NCBI GenBank assembly: GCA_024742485.1
Contig: JANSYK010000006.1
Coordinates: 1-48,331 of the forward strand
Reading direction: 5' to 3'
From: Alphaproteobacteria bacterium
GTDB lineage: Bacteria; Pseudomonadota; Alphaproteobacteria; Rhizobiales; Rhizobiaceae
Length of the DNA: 48,331 nt
The notes under the pieces were generated by a model. It was not told the DNA's origin and ran no database searches. It saw only the letters and a list, made by a program, of their open reading frames with translations. A program made the translations under genes and the position numbers. Shown here piece after piece: positions 9,546-18,578 of the stretch. Each line of letters begins with the position of its first letter. Position 1 is the first letter of the stretch.

Positions 9546-10346
9546 ATGGTTGCAGTCGGCCTCATGCACCCAACCGGGAAGAAGACATTGGAAACCGGCA
9601 AACGAAAAAGCCTCAAGCCATTGAATCTTGAGCAGCCTGTCGATGGCAGCACCAAAAGCAAACGAGGCTCCGTTCGGGTCTATGAAGAGTTGCGCGAGGA
9701 CATATTGTGGACCAGGCTTGACCCCGGCTCGGTGGTTGACGAGGTCGCTCTGGCGAAACGGTTCGGTGTGTCACGCACGCCGGTCCGCGAAGCGCTTGTC
9801 ATGTTGGCGAGCGAAGACCTTCTGGTCTTTCTGCCCAGCAGAACCAGTATTGTCGCCCCGCACATGCTCGATAATTTCAGCGACTATCTCGACAACCATC
9901 TGGTTCTCGCAAGGACCGCGGCGCGACAGGCCGCCCTGTTCCGCGGGGAAGAAGATCTGGAGCGCATCCGTGCAGCGGCAGCGAACTATGAGGACGCTCT
10001 ATCGACCAATGATGTCTACCGGATATTTGGCGCCGATCTGACCCTGCACCGCGAAATTTCGCGAAGCGGTCACAACCGCTTCACGCGGAAATTTCATGAT
10101 CTTAGTCTCGATTACGGCCGGCGCGCCCACGTCCTGCATTACTTTCCCAAATTCGGTGAAGCTGAACGCCGTTCCAGCAGCCAGGAACATGCCGACCTCG
10201 TTGCTGGCCTTGAGGCCGGCGATCCCGATCGGTGCGATGCGGTGATCAGCCGGCATCTGCAATCGGAAATGGATGTGATCAAGCGGACGCTTGAGCCGAA
10301 AACCGGTTTTGACATGGCCATCGAAACCCCTTCGACGGGTGGCTGA
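9546..10346 (+). CDS. GntR-family transcriptional regulator (FadR/FCD subfamily)
   Basis: DNA-binding regulator, very likely of the divergent hydantoinase/ABC operon. The winged helix-turn-helix lies at about residues 42-105 and includes VYEELREDILWTRLDPG, then the recognition helix region FGVSRTPVREAL. An all-helical FCD effector domain follows, with the family's metal/ligand residues likely in DLTLHREISRSGHN and the C-terminal SSQEHADLVAGLEAGD...SRHLQSEMD. The ATG has a good ribosome binding site (AAAGGAG). There is an N-terminal extension of about 40 residues before the HTH; internal starts cannot be excluded. Such regulators usually bind an acid or amino-acid-like pathway intermediate. 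Confidence 0.87.
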   Translation: MVAVGLMHPTGKKTLETGKRKSLKPLNLEQPVDGSTKSKRGSVRVYEELREDILWTRLDPGSVVDEVALAKRFGVSRTPVREALVMLASEDLLVFLPSRTSIVAPHMLDNFSDYLDNHLVLARTAARQAALFRGEEDLERIRAAAANYEDALSTNDVYRIFGADLTLHREISRSGHNRFTRKFHDLSLDYGRRAHVLHYFPKFGEAERRSSSQEHADLVAGLEAGDPDRCDAVISRHLQSEMDVIKRTLEPKTGFDMAIETPSTGG

Positions 10347-10488
10347 TCCACAAGTGGACAACAGCGGCAAGCAGGAGCCGTTGCGCTTAAATTGGTATGT
10401 TCGGATTTGCAGTTTTTGGCTATTTTTCGGTATGCCGCTACTGGCGTAGAAGAAACCAACGCCAGATACGCTCCAATCCGAGGCCAAA

Positions 10489-12531
10489 ATGAACACCCAC
10501 ATCACATCGCACGCCAGTGTCTGCCCGCTGGATTGCCCTGACACCTGCAGCCTGACTGTTAACGTGGCCGGCGATAAACTCGTCGATGTAAGGGGTTCGC
10601 ACGCCAATCCCTTCACCAATGGTGCCATCTGCAACAAGGTTGTGCGATCCTATCCGGAATTCGTCCACGGCAAGGGACGACTGACTCACCCGCTCCGGCG
10701 CGTCGGCAAACGTGGCACGGCGCATTTTGAACAGATTTCATGGGATCAGGCACTCGGCCTCGTGGTCGACGGGTTTTCAAACGCCATTGCCAAACACGGG
10801 CCGCAATCGGTTATGCCGTTCAATTATGCCGGACCCCATGGCGAACTGGCAGGTGGCTCGGTTGACCGGCGGTTCTTCTACAAGATGGGCGCGACCCTGC
10901 TTGACCGCGGCCCGCTTTGCGGCGCGGTGCGCGGCACCGCCTATGCAAGCCTGTTCGGCGATGCGCCCGGCATGCCGCCGGAACAGGCCGAGCATGCCGA
11001 TCTGATTGTCGTCTGGGGCAACAATGTCACCGTTTCGAACCTCCATTTCGCGCGGATGATCAAGCTTGCCCGCAAGCGCGGCGCGAAACTGGTGATCGTC
11101 GATCCGAAGCGAACGAAAATCGCCGAGCAGTGTGATCTGTTCATCCAGATCCGGCCCGGCACGGATGTGGTTCTGGCCATGGCGCTTGCCGCCGAGCTGG
11201 AGCGGCGCGACTGTCTCGACAGGGGCTTTATCGAATCATGGACCCACGGCTTTGACGCCTATATGCGGCGCGCGCGACAATATTCGATTGATGACGTCGA
11301 GACACTAAGCGGTGTTTCAGCAGAGCAGTTCGGCCAGTTGGCGGACCTGTATGCAGCGTCAAAAACCGTCGCTGCTTCCTTAGGCAACGGCATCGAACGG
11401 GGCCGCAGCGGCGGCTCCGGCCTGCGGGCCGCGATGGCGCTGCAGGCGCTGACCGGCAATCATGGCCGGCTCGGCGCCGGTGTCATCGCCAAATCGGGCC
11501 TTGCCGCCCCGAAGACCACCGACCGCCTGCAACGCCCCGATCTGATTCCCACCGGAACCCGGACATTCAACATTGTGGACGTGGCCGACAAATTGCAGGA
11601 TGCCACATTGGATCCGCCCGTCATGGCAACCATGATCTACAATCACAATCCGGTGGCGACCCATCCCGACCAGGCCAATCTGATCAAGGCACTGATGCGC
11701 GATGATCTGTTCATTGCCGGATCGGACATCGTCATGACCGACAGCATGGCCTTTGCCGACGTCATACTCCCGGCTGCCAGCCACTTTGAATATGACGACA
11801 TCTATGGCGCCTATGGGCAAAACTATGTCCAACGCGCCGCGCCGGTGATCCCCTGTGTCGGAGAAGCCCTGCCCAATACGGAGATTTTTCGCCGTCTGGC
11901 TGAGCGAATTGGCTATGACGACCCGATCTTCCGCGTGAGCGATGCCCAGCTCATGGACGAGGCGATGGATGGCGATGATCCCCATTTTGACGGAACACCC
12001 CCCAGCCAAATCGCACTTGATCGGGCAATTGCGATCAACCGGCCCGACGGCGAAGCACTGATCATGTGCGACACCGTGCTGCCGGCGACGAAGACCGGCA
12101 AGATCGAACTGTTTTCGGACGATCTCGAGCAACGGTTCGGTTATGGCGTGCCCCGCTATGAACCGGTCCACCAGGACCTTCCGCTAACATTGATCACTCC
12201 GTCATCGTCCAAGCGCACCAATGCAACCTTTGGCGGCTGCGACGAATCGAGTGGTCCGGAAGTGCTGGAAATGAATCCGGCCGATGCCGAGCACCGTGGC
12301 CTCGTTTCGGGGGATCGCGTGACCGTTCGCAACAGCCGTGGCGAAGTCTCGATGCGCCTGCTGGTGACGGATGCAACCCGCCCCGGCGTGCTTTACAGTC
12401 CGAAGGGGACATGGCTGAGAACCAGCCGGACGGGACAGACCGTCAATGCCCTGATTCCATCCGATACCCGCACCGATATCGCCGATGGAGCCTGTTACAA
12501 TGAAACCTTTGTGGAGGTTGAAAAGGACTGA
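10489..12531 (+). CDS. Molybdopterin (bis-MGD) oxidoreductase, DMSO-reductase family
   Basis: Large catalytic subunit of the complex-iron-sulfur molybdoenzyme type. The N-terminal [4Fe-4S] ligands are Cys12, Cys16, Cys20 and Cys48 (CPLDCPDTCS and GAICNK). The molybdopterin-binding domain follows with RGPLCGAVRG, LIVVWGNNVTVSN and LVIVDPKRTKIAEQCD. The C-terminal dinucleotide-binding domain has LEMNPADAEHRGLVSGDRVTVRNSRG. At 680 aa it resembles soluble cytoplasmic members; I see no Tat signal, so it probably stays in the cytoplasm. No FeS, FAD or membrane partner subunit is encoded beside it, so its electron partner is unknown. It ends 5 bases from the stop of the converging GNAT gene. Confidence 0.85.
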   Translation: MNTHITSHASVCPLDCPDTCSLTVNVAGDKLVDVRGSHANPFTNGAICNKVVRSYPEFVHGKGRLTHPLRRVGKRGTAHFEQISWDQALGLVVDGFSNAIAKHGPQSVMPFNYAGPHGELAGGSVDRRFFYKMGATLLDRGPLCGAVRGTAYASLFGDAPGMPPEQAEHADLIVVWGNNVTVSNLHFARMIKLARKRGAKLVIVDPKRTKIAEQCDLFIQIRPGTDVVLAMALAAELERRDCLDRGFIESWTHGFDAYMRRARQYSIDDVETLSGVSAEQFGQLADLYAASKTVAASLGNGIERGRSGGSGLRAAMALQALTGNHGRLGAGVIAKSGLAAPKTTDRLQRPDLIPTGTRTFNIVDVADKLQDATLDPPVMATMIYNHNPVATHPDQANLIKALMRDDLFIAGSDIVMTDSMAFADVILPAASHFEYDDIYGAYGQNYVQRAAPVIPCVGEALPNTEIFRRLAERIGYDDPIFRVSDAQLMDEAMDGDDPHFDGTPPSQIALDRAIAINRPDGEALIMCDTVLPATKTGKIELFSDDLEQRFGYGVPRYEPVHQDLPLTLITPSSSKRTNATFGGCDESSGPEVLEMNPADAEHRGLVSGDRVTVRNSRGEVSMRLLVTDATRPGVLYSPKGTWLRTSRTGQTVNALIPSDTRTDIADGACYNETFVEVEKD

Positions 12532-12536
12532 GGCCT

Positions 12537-13265
12537 TCAGGGCGCGGCTGCTGAACGGAATTCGGCGACCACATCGGACAGCCGGCGCTTCTGCTTTCCG
12601 TGGGTGTCGAAATTCCCGGGTAATAGCCAGCTTTCGAACGCGGATTTCAGAACTGGCCAGTCCCGGTCGAGAATCGAGTACCAGGCCGTGTCCCTGTTGC
12701 GGCCTCGATAGACAATCGCCTGACGAAACAACCCATCATAGGCAAAGCCGAATCGTTCAGCGGCCTTGCAGGAAGCTGCGTTCAGTGCATCGCATTTCCA
12801 CTCATACCGTCGATAGCCAAGCACATCGAAGGCGTTCTTCATCATCAGATACATGGCCTCCGTGCCGGCACATGTTTTCTGCAGCCGTGGCGAATAGGTG
12901 ATGCCGCCCACCTCGATCACACCGTGCGCCGGCTGAATCCGCAAATAGCTGGCAACACCAACCGCCATTCCGCTGGCTTTTTCGACAATGGCATAGCTGG
13001 CCTGGTCATCCAGCTGCGTCGCGGCCTCAATCCAATCTTCCAACGCCGCTGGCGTTTCGAAGGGTCCATAGCTCATATAGGTCCACAGGTTGTGTTCCCG
13101 GTCCTCGCCAAAGGCTTCAAAAAGCGCTGAAGCATGAAGCTTTTTGAGTGGAACGACATCGCAATGGCGCCCCACCAGCCCCGTGGCATCTGGGTTGCGT
13201 GCCGCCACCCAATCGGCAAGCGGTTCGCCGATCGGTTGTCCCAGACTGTTGACGTGGTGTGCCAT
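12537..13265 (-). CDS. GNAT-family N-acetyltransferase (RimJ/RimL-like)
   Basis: Acetyl-CoA-dependent acyltransferase, 242 aa. The C-terminal half shows the GNAT pattern: AIVEKASGMAVGVASYLRIQP (strand 4 side), IEVGGITYSPRLQKTCAGTEAMYLMM at the CoA-binding region, and YRRYEWKCDALNAASCKAAERFGFAYDGLFRQ, typical of RimJ/RimL-type enzymes. The ATG at 13263-13265 is preceded by AAGGGTG and is preferred over a longer frame that would reach into the divergent regulator's leader. The target (protein N-terminus, amino acid or small molecule) is not known. It is divergent from a MocR-type regulator that may control it. Confidence 0.82.
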   Translation of the reverse strand: MAHHVNSLGQPIGEPLADWVAARNPDATGLVGRHCDVVPLKKLHASALFEAFGEDREHNLWTYMSYGPFETPAALEDWIEAATQLDDQASYAIVEKASGMAVGVASYLRIQPAHGVIEVGGITYSPRLQKTCAGTEAMYLMMKNAFDVLGYRRYEWKCDALNAASCKAAERFGFAYDGLFRQAIVYRGRNRDTAWYSILDRDWPVLKSAFESWLLPGNFDTHGKQKRRLSDVVAEFRSAAAP

Positions 13266-13326
13266 GCGATCACCCTTGCGCTTGATCGTTTCGGGATGAG
13301 TTTGTCCTGATTCTGGTCTATTGTTA

Positions 13327-14766
13327 ATGTCCAAATTCAACAAAGACGATCAGACCAATCCCATGATCAAGACCGCCTGGGTGGCTTTTTCGATAGACCG
13401 CAATTCGCCGGTTCCCGTGTTCGAACAGATTTGCAAATCCGTTCGGGCACAGACAGCATCCGGAGAACTGGCGGCTGGAACACGCATGCCGCCGACCCGC
13501 GTTTTTGCCACGGAACTGGGTGTCTCGCGGTCGACCATTGTGACAGCCTATGAACAGCTGGTCGCCGAAGGCTATCTGAAGAGCCTGCGAGGATCCGGTT
13601 ACACGGTGTGTGAAATGGGTCCCGTCGAGTTGGCAACACAGGCGGCGTCGGTCCATCGGTCGGTGCCGGTTTCAGAGGCGTCAGTGCCGCGACCGTTCGA
13701 GGCAGGCCTGCCTGACATGCGGCTCTTTCCCCACAGCCAGTGGGCGAAGACCGTTTCGCGTGTGTGCCGAACCAATCCGAAGCGCATGTTGATCGGAGAA
13801 ACCGGCCCCGGAAACATCGATCTGCGAAGAGCTGTTGCCGATCATGTTGCCGAATGGCGCGGTATCGAGGCCGGACCACATCAGATCATGATCACGGCCG
13901 GAGCCGGCGACGCACTGGAACAGTGTTTTCGGGCGCTCGCCGATCCGGAAGACCGGGTCGGTCTGGAAGATCCGGGATATCCGCCGCTTCGCCATTATGC
14001 CGCCGCAGCTGGACTGAAACCCCATTACATGACCGTCGATCGTGATGGTGCCATACTCGATTCCGATGCCACGGGCGCGCGCCTGATCGTGCTCACACCG
14101 TCTCACCAGTTTCCGCTCGGCGGCGCCATGTCTCCCAGCAGACGCCTCGATTTCATTCACTGGGCAGAGCAAAACAATTGCTGGATTGTCGAGGATGACT
14201 ATGACAGCGAATTTCGCTATGCAGGCCGGCCCATCCCTGCGATGGCCGGCTTCAACAGGCTGAGCCGGACGATTTACATCGGCAGTTTTTCCAAGATCTT
14301 TTCCAACAGTTTGCATCTTGGATATCTGATCGTCCCCGAAACCCTGATCGACCGATTTGCGGCGACCGCCCGCCAATTCGGCGTCAAGGCATCCTACATG
14401 CCGCAACAGCCGCTCGCTGACTTCATCGCCAGCGGTGAGTTCTACCGGCACCTCAGGCGCATGCGTCGGATATACGCCGAGCGTCGCAAATATCTGATGG
14501 ATCGGCTGGCAGGCGATTGGCGTCGATACGGGTCCTTCCACGATCATCAGGCCGGAATGCAGATTGCGTTTCATCTGGACCGTTCGCTGCATGATATCAG
14601 GGTTGGCGACGCAGCCGAACTTGCCGGTCTCTCGGCAGCACCGCTCTCCCGCTACTGCCACGACAGGTCCGATCTCAACGGTTTGCTTCTCGGTTTTTGC
14701 GCCTTCACACAGGACGAAATAAGCAAGGCGCTATCGCCTCTGGAGAAGATATTGCGCAGCATGTGA
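13327..14766 (+). CDS. MocR/PdxR-type regulator (GntR HTH fused to aminotransferase-like domain)
   Basis: Transcription factor with an N-terminal winged HTH (about residues 20-85; PVFEQICKSVRAQTASGELAAGTR, then LGVSRSTIVTAYEQL). It is joined to a fold-type-I PLP-binding domain of about 360 residues with the usual landmarks ITAGAGDALEQCFRALADPEDRVGLEDPGYP, LTPSHQFPLG, VEDDYDSEF and the PLP-lysine motif YIGSFSKIFSNSLHLGYL. Lengths fit the family. The start is uncertain: an ATG at 13327, a TTG at 13321 and an ATG at 13363 are all in frame, with no strong ribosome binding site. Relatives control PLP synthesis, GABA, taurine or transport genes. Here the divergent GNAT gene is the likely target. 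Confidence 0.83.
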   Translation: MSKFNKDDQTNPMIKTAWVAFSIDRNSPVPVFEQICKSVRAQTASGELAAGTRMPPTRVFATELGVSRSTIVTAYEQLVAEGYLKSLRGSGYTVCEMGPVELATQAASVHRSVPVSEASVPRPFEAGLPDMRLFPHSQWAKTVSRVCRTNPKRMLIGETGPGNIDLRRAVADHVAEWRGIEAGPHQIMITAGAGDALEQCFRALADPEDRVGLEDPGYPPLRHYAAAAGLKPHYMTVDRDGAILDSDATGARLIVLTPSHQFPLGGAMSPSRRLDFIHWAEQNNCWIVEDDYDSEFRYAGRPIPAMAGFNRLSRTIYIGSFSKIFSNSLHLGYLIVPETLIDRFAATARQFGVKASYMPQQPLADFIASGEFYRHLRRMRRIYAERRKYLMDRLAGDWRRYGSFHDHQAGMQIAFHLDRSLHDIRVGDAAELAGLSAAPLSRYCHDRSDLNGLLLGFCAFTQDEISKALSPLEKILRSM

Positions 14767-14889
14767 GGTCCGAGAAAAGCAATCCTGCAAAGGATCAGAC
14801 CGTTTTTGCGCCGCGACCGGTCAGAACGGCTCGGCAGCAATGCGACGGACGTCACCGCCCCTGCGAACCTTTGACAGAGGCAATCTGTG

Positions 14890-15010
14890 CATTGGGAAAG
14901 GTGCATAAATATAGATGTTTTTCAATTTTATAAAAAAATATCGTTTTTTTGTTGCACTGTAACGCTGGAATTCATAACCTTCCGCCTCAGAATTCACAGA
15001 ACTTGGGAGG
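14890..15010 (+). promoter_or_regulatory. AT-rich leader upstream of the TAXI-TRAP operon, ending in a strong ribosome binding site
   Basis: About 14905-14960 is markedly AT-rich, with runs of A and T (AAAAAAA near 14932, TTTTTTT near 14945). This is unlike the flanking GC-rich sequence and fits a curved promoter region. No unambiguous -35/-10 pair can be picked. The GGGAGG at 15005-15010 is 5 bases before a GTG and fixes the start of the binding-protein gene. Confidence 0.35.
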
Positions 15011-15015
15011 TGAGT

Positions 15016-15969
15016 GTGTTCCATACGTCAATGAAGAAGACCGGCCGGATTGTGGCCTTCGCAACGGCTGCAACCCTGTCGATGGGCATTGCCCTTTCGA
15101 ATGCCGCGGAATTGCGGATCGGAACAGCAAGCCAGGGCGGGGCGTTTTATCCGGTCGGACAGGCGATCTCTTCGCTGGTTGGAAAATATGCTGACGACAC
15201 GACAATGGTGCCGATTGTAACGGGCGGGTCAGTCGAGAATCCGCGCCTGGTCAATAGCGGTGAAGTCGAGGTTGCCATCACCAACAACAATTTGTCGGTC
15301 CTGGCCAACAAGGGTGTCGGCCCGTACAAGAAAGCCGGCGCAATGGACCTGCGCGCGCTTGGTTCGCTACATTTCAGCATCCTGCACATGATGGTGCTTG
15401 ACGGATCCGACATCAATTCGATCGCCGACCTGAAGGGCAAACGCGTGGCTGTCGGACCGGCTGGCGGCGGCACCATTCCTTTCCTCGGACAGGTGCTGGC
15501 GCTCGAAGGCCTGACCATCGACGACATCACGCCAAGCTTCCTGTCCTATGGTGACGGTTTCAGCCAACTGGCCGATGGCAATGTGGACGCGGCATTTGCA
15601 CTCAGCGGCTATCCGGCAGGCGCCGTCATGCAGGCCCAGGCCAACAAGAAGTTGAAATTCATTCCGCTGACCGCCGACCAATTGACAACGGCACTGGACA
15701 AGTACCCCAATTACAACAAGGTCGTCGTCCCTGCCGATGTCTACAAAACCGACGCCGACGGCACCGTGCTCGGCGTCAACAACATGCTGATTGTCGATGC
15801 CGGCATGGACGACAACACGGCGTATGAAATTACCAAGGCGATCTATGATCATATGGACGAATTCCGGTCTGAAAACGCACTGGCCAATCAGATCGAGCCA
15901 GAACGGTCGCTGAGCCTGAAGATTCCGCTGCATCCGGGCGCTGAAAAATACTTCAAAGAAAAACAGTAG
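15016..15969 (+). CDS. TAXI-family TRAP transporter solute-binding protein
   Basis: Periplasmic receptor of a TAXI-type (TRAP-associated extracytoplasmic immunogenic protein) transporter; it hands its ligand to the fused permease encoded next. The mature protein begins with the TAXI signature region LRIGTASQGGAFYPVGQAISSLV, followed by TGGSVENPRLVNSGEVEVAITNNN and GPAGGGTIPFLGQVLALEGL. The signal peptide is short, with cleavage near residue 30 (SNA/AEL). The start is the GTG at 15016, 5 bases after GGGAGG; an ATG at 15031 is in frame but too far from that site. The much longer upstream frame runs through AT-rich leader and is not believed. TAXI ligands are mostly unknown (glutamate or other dicarboxylates in some cases). 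Confidence 0.88.
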   Translation: MFHTSMKKTGRIVAFATAATLSMGIALSNAAELRIGTASQGGAFYPVGQAISSLVGKYADDTTMVPIVTGGSVENPRLVNSGEVEVAITNNNLSVLANKGVGPYKKAGAMDLRALGSLHFSILHMMVLDGSDINSIADLKGKRVAVGPAGGGTIPFLGQVLALEGLTIDDITPSFLSYGDGFSQLADGNVDAAFALSGYPAGAVMQAQANKKLKFIPLTADQLTTALDKYPNYNKVVVPADVYKTDADGTVLGVNNMLIVDAGMDDNTAYEITKAIYDHMDEFRSENALANQIEPERSLSLKIPLHPGAEKYFKEKQ

Positions 15970-15986
15970 CCCAGCAGTGGATTGGC

Positions 15987-16042
15987 TGCCCGAATTGCTG
16001 GCCCCCCGAACACGACCTTCGGGGCGACCGGCAATTCGGGCA
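15987..16042 (+). promoter_or_regulatory. Large intercistronic hairpin between the TAXI SBP and TRAP permease genes
   Basis: A perfect 12-bp outer stem (15987-15998 with 16031-16042; TGCCCGAATTGC and its complement) encloses a second stem (CCCCGAA with TTCGGGG). There is no T run. It begins 18 bases after the SBP stop. It probably stabilises the SBP transcript or acts as a partial terminator. Confidence 0.6.
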
Positions 16043-16054
16043 TAGGCCCCTGCA

Positions 16055-17950
16055 ATGAGAGACAAGCTCAATCTGGTTTTTGAGAACGCAGTCAATGTGC
16101 TGGCATTCTCGATCGGCCTGTTTCATCTGTTGAATGTTTCGGGGCTCCTGGTGCTCTCGACGCGCGATGTGCGCATCTTCCACCTGTTGATGATGCTGGC
16201 CTTGCTGTTCCTCACGCGCGCGTCCTTCCAGCGCATCGCGGGTTCGACATTCGACCGGATCATTGGCGTTGTATTGACCCTCTTGTCGGTGGGCAGTTGC
16301 GCCTTCATCATGAGCCGCTGGCTCGACATCGCCATGGGTTTCGACAGCGCCGGGCAAATGGATGTCTGGATCGGACTGCTGCTGATTGTCCTGGTTCTGG
16401 AAGGCGCAAGGCGCGGCGTCGGCCTTGTTCTGGCGATCATCTGTCTCTTCTTCTTCACCTATCCATTCTATTCACAATATCTCCCGGGCGTGCTCGGCGC
16501 GCGCGGCTATTCGGTCGCCCGCGTCTCGGAACTGCTGACGACAACGTCACAGGGCATTTTCGGCATCCCGCTGGGCGTGTCGTCCACCTATATCATCCTG
16601 TTTTCCATGTATGGCGCCTTCCTCAGCGCATTCGGCGCAGGTGATTTTTTCTTTAAGTTGGCGAACCGCCTCACCCGCGGCATGCGTGCCGCCGGCGCCA
16701 AGACCGCGGTGATCTTTTCGACGCTGCTGGGCATGATTTCCGGCTCGGCAGCCGGCAATGTGGCCGTGACTGGCACGCTGACCATCCCGATGATGAAGAA
16801 GGAAGGATACGCGCCGCATCAGGCCGGTGCGATCGAGGCGGTGGTCTCGACCGGCGGCCAGATCATGCCACCCGTCATGGGAGCGGCGGCCTTCATCATG
16901 GCCGAGATTGTCGGCGTACCCTATGCCAATGTGATGCAAGCCGCGCTGATCCCTGCGCTTCTTTTCTTTGCATCGCTCTTCTTTGTGGTTCATCTGCAGG
17001 CGGGCAGGAGTGGCATCGAACCGCTGGAGACGGAGGAAGACGACGACGAGCCGCTTTGGATAGTCATCGGCAAGGGCGGGCAGTATATCATCCCGTTCCT
17101 CACGCTGATCCTGATGATGGTGAACGGTTATTCGCCCTTCAAGGCGTCCTTCATCTCCATTCTGGTGCTGATTGCGGCGCACATCATCTGGACCCGGCGA
17201 ATCTCGCTGAACATCCTGACCAAGTCGGCCCAGGCCATCACCAGTGGCGCCAAGGCGGTCGTGCCGATTGCCATTGCCTGTGCCGCCGCTGGCATTATCG
17301 CCGGTACGCTCGGCATCACTGGCCTCGGTTCGAAAATCTCCGGTCTGATTCTTGCAGCATCCGGAGGCATTACTTTCTTCGCACTGTTGTTCACCATGCT
17401 GACCGCCATCATTCTCGGCATGGGACTGCCAACGACCGCCGCCTACCTGATCCTGGCAACAGTGGTCGCGCCGGCGCTGGCGAATATGGGCGTGCCGCTG
17501 CTCACCGCGCATCTGTTCGTCTTCTTCTATGGCTGCGTATCGACGATCACGCCGCCGGTGGCACTGGCGTCCTATGTGGCGGCGGGAATCGCAAAAGCCG
17601 ATATCAACAAGGTCGGCTGGACCGCGTTCAGCTATGGCATCACCTGCTACATCCTGCCCTTCATGTTTTTCTTCGGGCCTGCTTTGCTGATGCAGACCGG
17701 CGTACCGCAGATTTTGATGGCGATTGTGACCGGCGGACTGGGCGTGTTCTGTGTGGCGGCCTTCGTCACCGGCTTCCTGCGCGGTGAACTGCCTTTGCTG
17801 CCGCGCCTGGCCACTGGCCTCGCAGGTCTGTTGCTGCTCTACCAGGATATGATCACGGACGGTATCGGGTTGGTGTTGATCGCAGCCGTTTGGTTCCTGA
17901 CAAGCCCGGGCACGAAATCATCCAGAAAGGACGAACAACATGGCATTTGA
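16055..17950 (+). CDS. TRAP transporter fused permease (4TM/12TM, DctQM type)
   Basis: Inner-membrane component of the TAXI TRAP importer, driven by ion gradients rather than ATP. In the 631-aa protein the small DctQ-like section is fused in front of the DctM-like section. The first about 120 residues hold four membrane helices. The rest carries DctM motifs such as SGSAAGNVAVTGTLTIPMMKKEGY, STGGQIMPPVMGAAAFIMAE, ILGMGLPTTAAYLILA and STITPPVALASYVAAGIA. About 16-18 membrane segments are expected. The fusion is normal for TAXI systems. The ATG has only a weak upstream AGG. Its 3' end overlaps the cupin gene by 11 bases. Confidence 0.9.
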   Translation: MRDKLNLVFENAVNVLAFSIGLFHLLNVSGLLVLSTRDVRIFHLLMMLALLFLTRASFQRIAGSTFDRIIGVVLTLLSVGSCAFIMSRWLDIAMGFDSAGQMDVWIGLLLIVLVLEGARRGVGLVLAIICLFFFTYPFYSQYLPGVLGARGYSVARVSELLTTTSQGIFGIPLGVSSTYIILFSMYGAFLSAFGAGDFFFKLANRLTRGMRAAGAKTAVIFSTLLGMISGSAAGNVAVTGTLTIPMMKKEGYAPHQAGAIEAVVSTGGQIMPPVMGAAAFIMAEIVGVPYANVMQAALIPALLFFASLFFVVHLQAGRSGIEPLETEEDDDEPLWIVIGKGGQYIIPFLTLILMMVNGYSPFKASFISILVLIAAHIIWTRRISLNILTKSAQAITSGAKAVVPIAIACAAAGIIAGTLGITGLGSKISGLILAASGGITFFALLFTMLTAIILGMGLPTTAAYLILATVVAPALANMGVPLLTAHLFVFFYGCVSTITPPVALASYVAAGIAKADINKVGWTAFSYGITCYILPFMFFFGPALLMQTGVPQILMAIVTGGLGVFCVAAFVTGFLRGELPLLPRLATGLAGLLLLYQDMITDGIGLVLIAAVWFLTSPGTKSSRKDEQHGI

Positions 17951-18488
17951 AGCCCAAAAATTCCGGCGTGTCGTGACAGGCCATGATGAGAGCGGCGTGG
18001 CGACGGTCATTCGCGATGAGACCGCATCCTGCATCCTGCAGCGACCGAACCGCCCCGGTGTGACCCTGACGAATTTCTGGCAACATGACACGACGCCGGC
18101 ACCGATGGAGCGTCACGACGATCCGGTAAGCGGCCCGCTGATCCTGCATCCACCAAAAAACGGCGCCGTGTTTCGTGTCGTCCAGTTCGATCCGGAAGAT
18201 CCGGAGGTTCTGGCGAAACTGGACGGCAAGGCGGCATTTGCCGAAATGGGCGCCGGTGCAAATGTCGTCGAAGGCGCCCGCCATCCCTTCATGCACCGCA
18301 CGGATTCGGTCGACTACTCCATCGTGCTGACCGGCGAGATCTACATGATGATGGATGTGGACGAATACCTGCTCAAGGCAGGTGATGTGGTGATCCAGCA
18401 GGGAACCAACCATGCATGGTCCAACCGGGGAACCGAACCGTGCATCATCATGTTCGTCCTCAACGATGCGGTCAAAGACGAAAAATAG
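17940..18488 (+). CDS. Cupin-domain protein
   Basis: Small (182 aa) protein with a single C-terminal beta-barrel cupin domain. The conserved pattern is HRTDSVDYSIVLTGEIYMMMDVDEYLLKAGDVVIQQGTNHAWSNRG: cupin motif 1 residues His and Glu, and motif 2 with His in NHAW. A metal site is plausible. The N-terminal half is a less conserved all-beta section. The ATG lies inside the end of the TRAP permease gene with AAAGGA upstream, so it is co-translated with the transporter. It may be an enzyme acting on the imported compound or a sensor. Cupins are too diverse to say more. Confidence 0.75.
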   Translation: MAFEAQKFRRVVTGHDESGVATVIRDETASCILQRPNRPGVTLTNFWQHDTTPAPMERHDDPVSGPLILHPPKNGAVFRVVQFDPEDPEVLAKLDGKAAFAEMGAGANVVEGARHPFMHRTDSVDYSIVLTGEIYMMMDVDEYLLKAGDVVIQQGTNHAWSNRGTEPCIIMFVLNDAVKDEK

Positions 18489-18524
18489 CACCGGCGCTGA
18501 TCACGAAGCAGGCTTCGAACAATG

Positions 18525-18547
18525 GCCGTTGCAATCGGGGCAACGGC
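18525..18547. terminator. Hairpin between converging cupin and LysR genes
   Basis: An 8-bp perfect stem (GCCGTTGC and GCAACGGC) with a 7-base loop lies in the 90-base gap between the two converging stop codons. No T run is present on either side, so this is a likely but not classic bidirectional terminator. Confidence 0.4.
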
Positions 18548-18578
18548 GAAATGCTTGGATTGATTGACCGCAGCAGTG

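Noticed and set aside
11380-12171. 263-aa minus-strand frame within the molybdoenzyme gene
   Set aside because: The opposite strand encodes a continuous, motif-supported protein; this is a shadow frame.
13681-14661. 326-aa minus-strand frame antisense to the MocR-type gene
   Set aside because: No motif, and the plus strand has intact PLP-domain landmarks throughout.
16547-17512. 321-aa minus-strand frame antisense to the TRAP permease
   Set aside because: Composition is typical of the reverse of a membrane protein (rich in His, Gln, Asp, Arg) with no family pattern.
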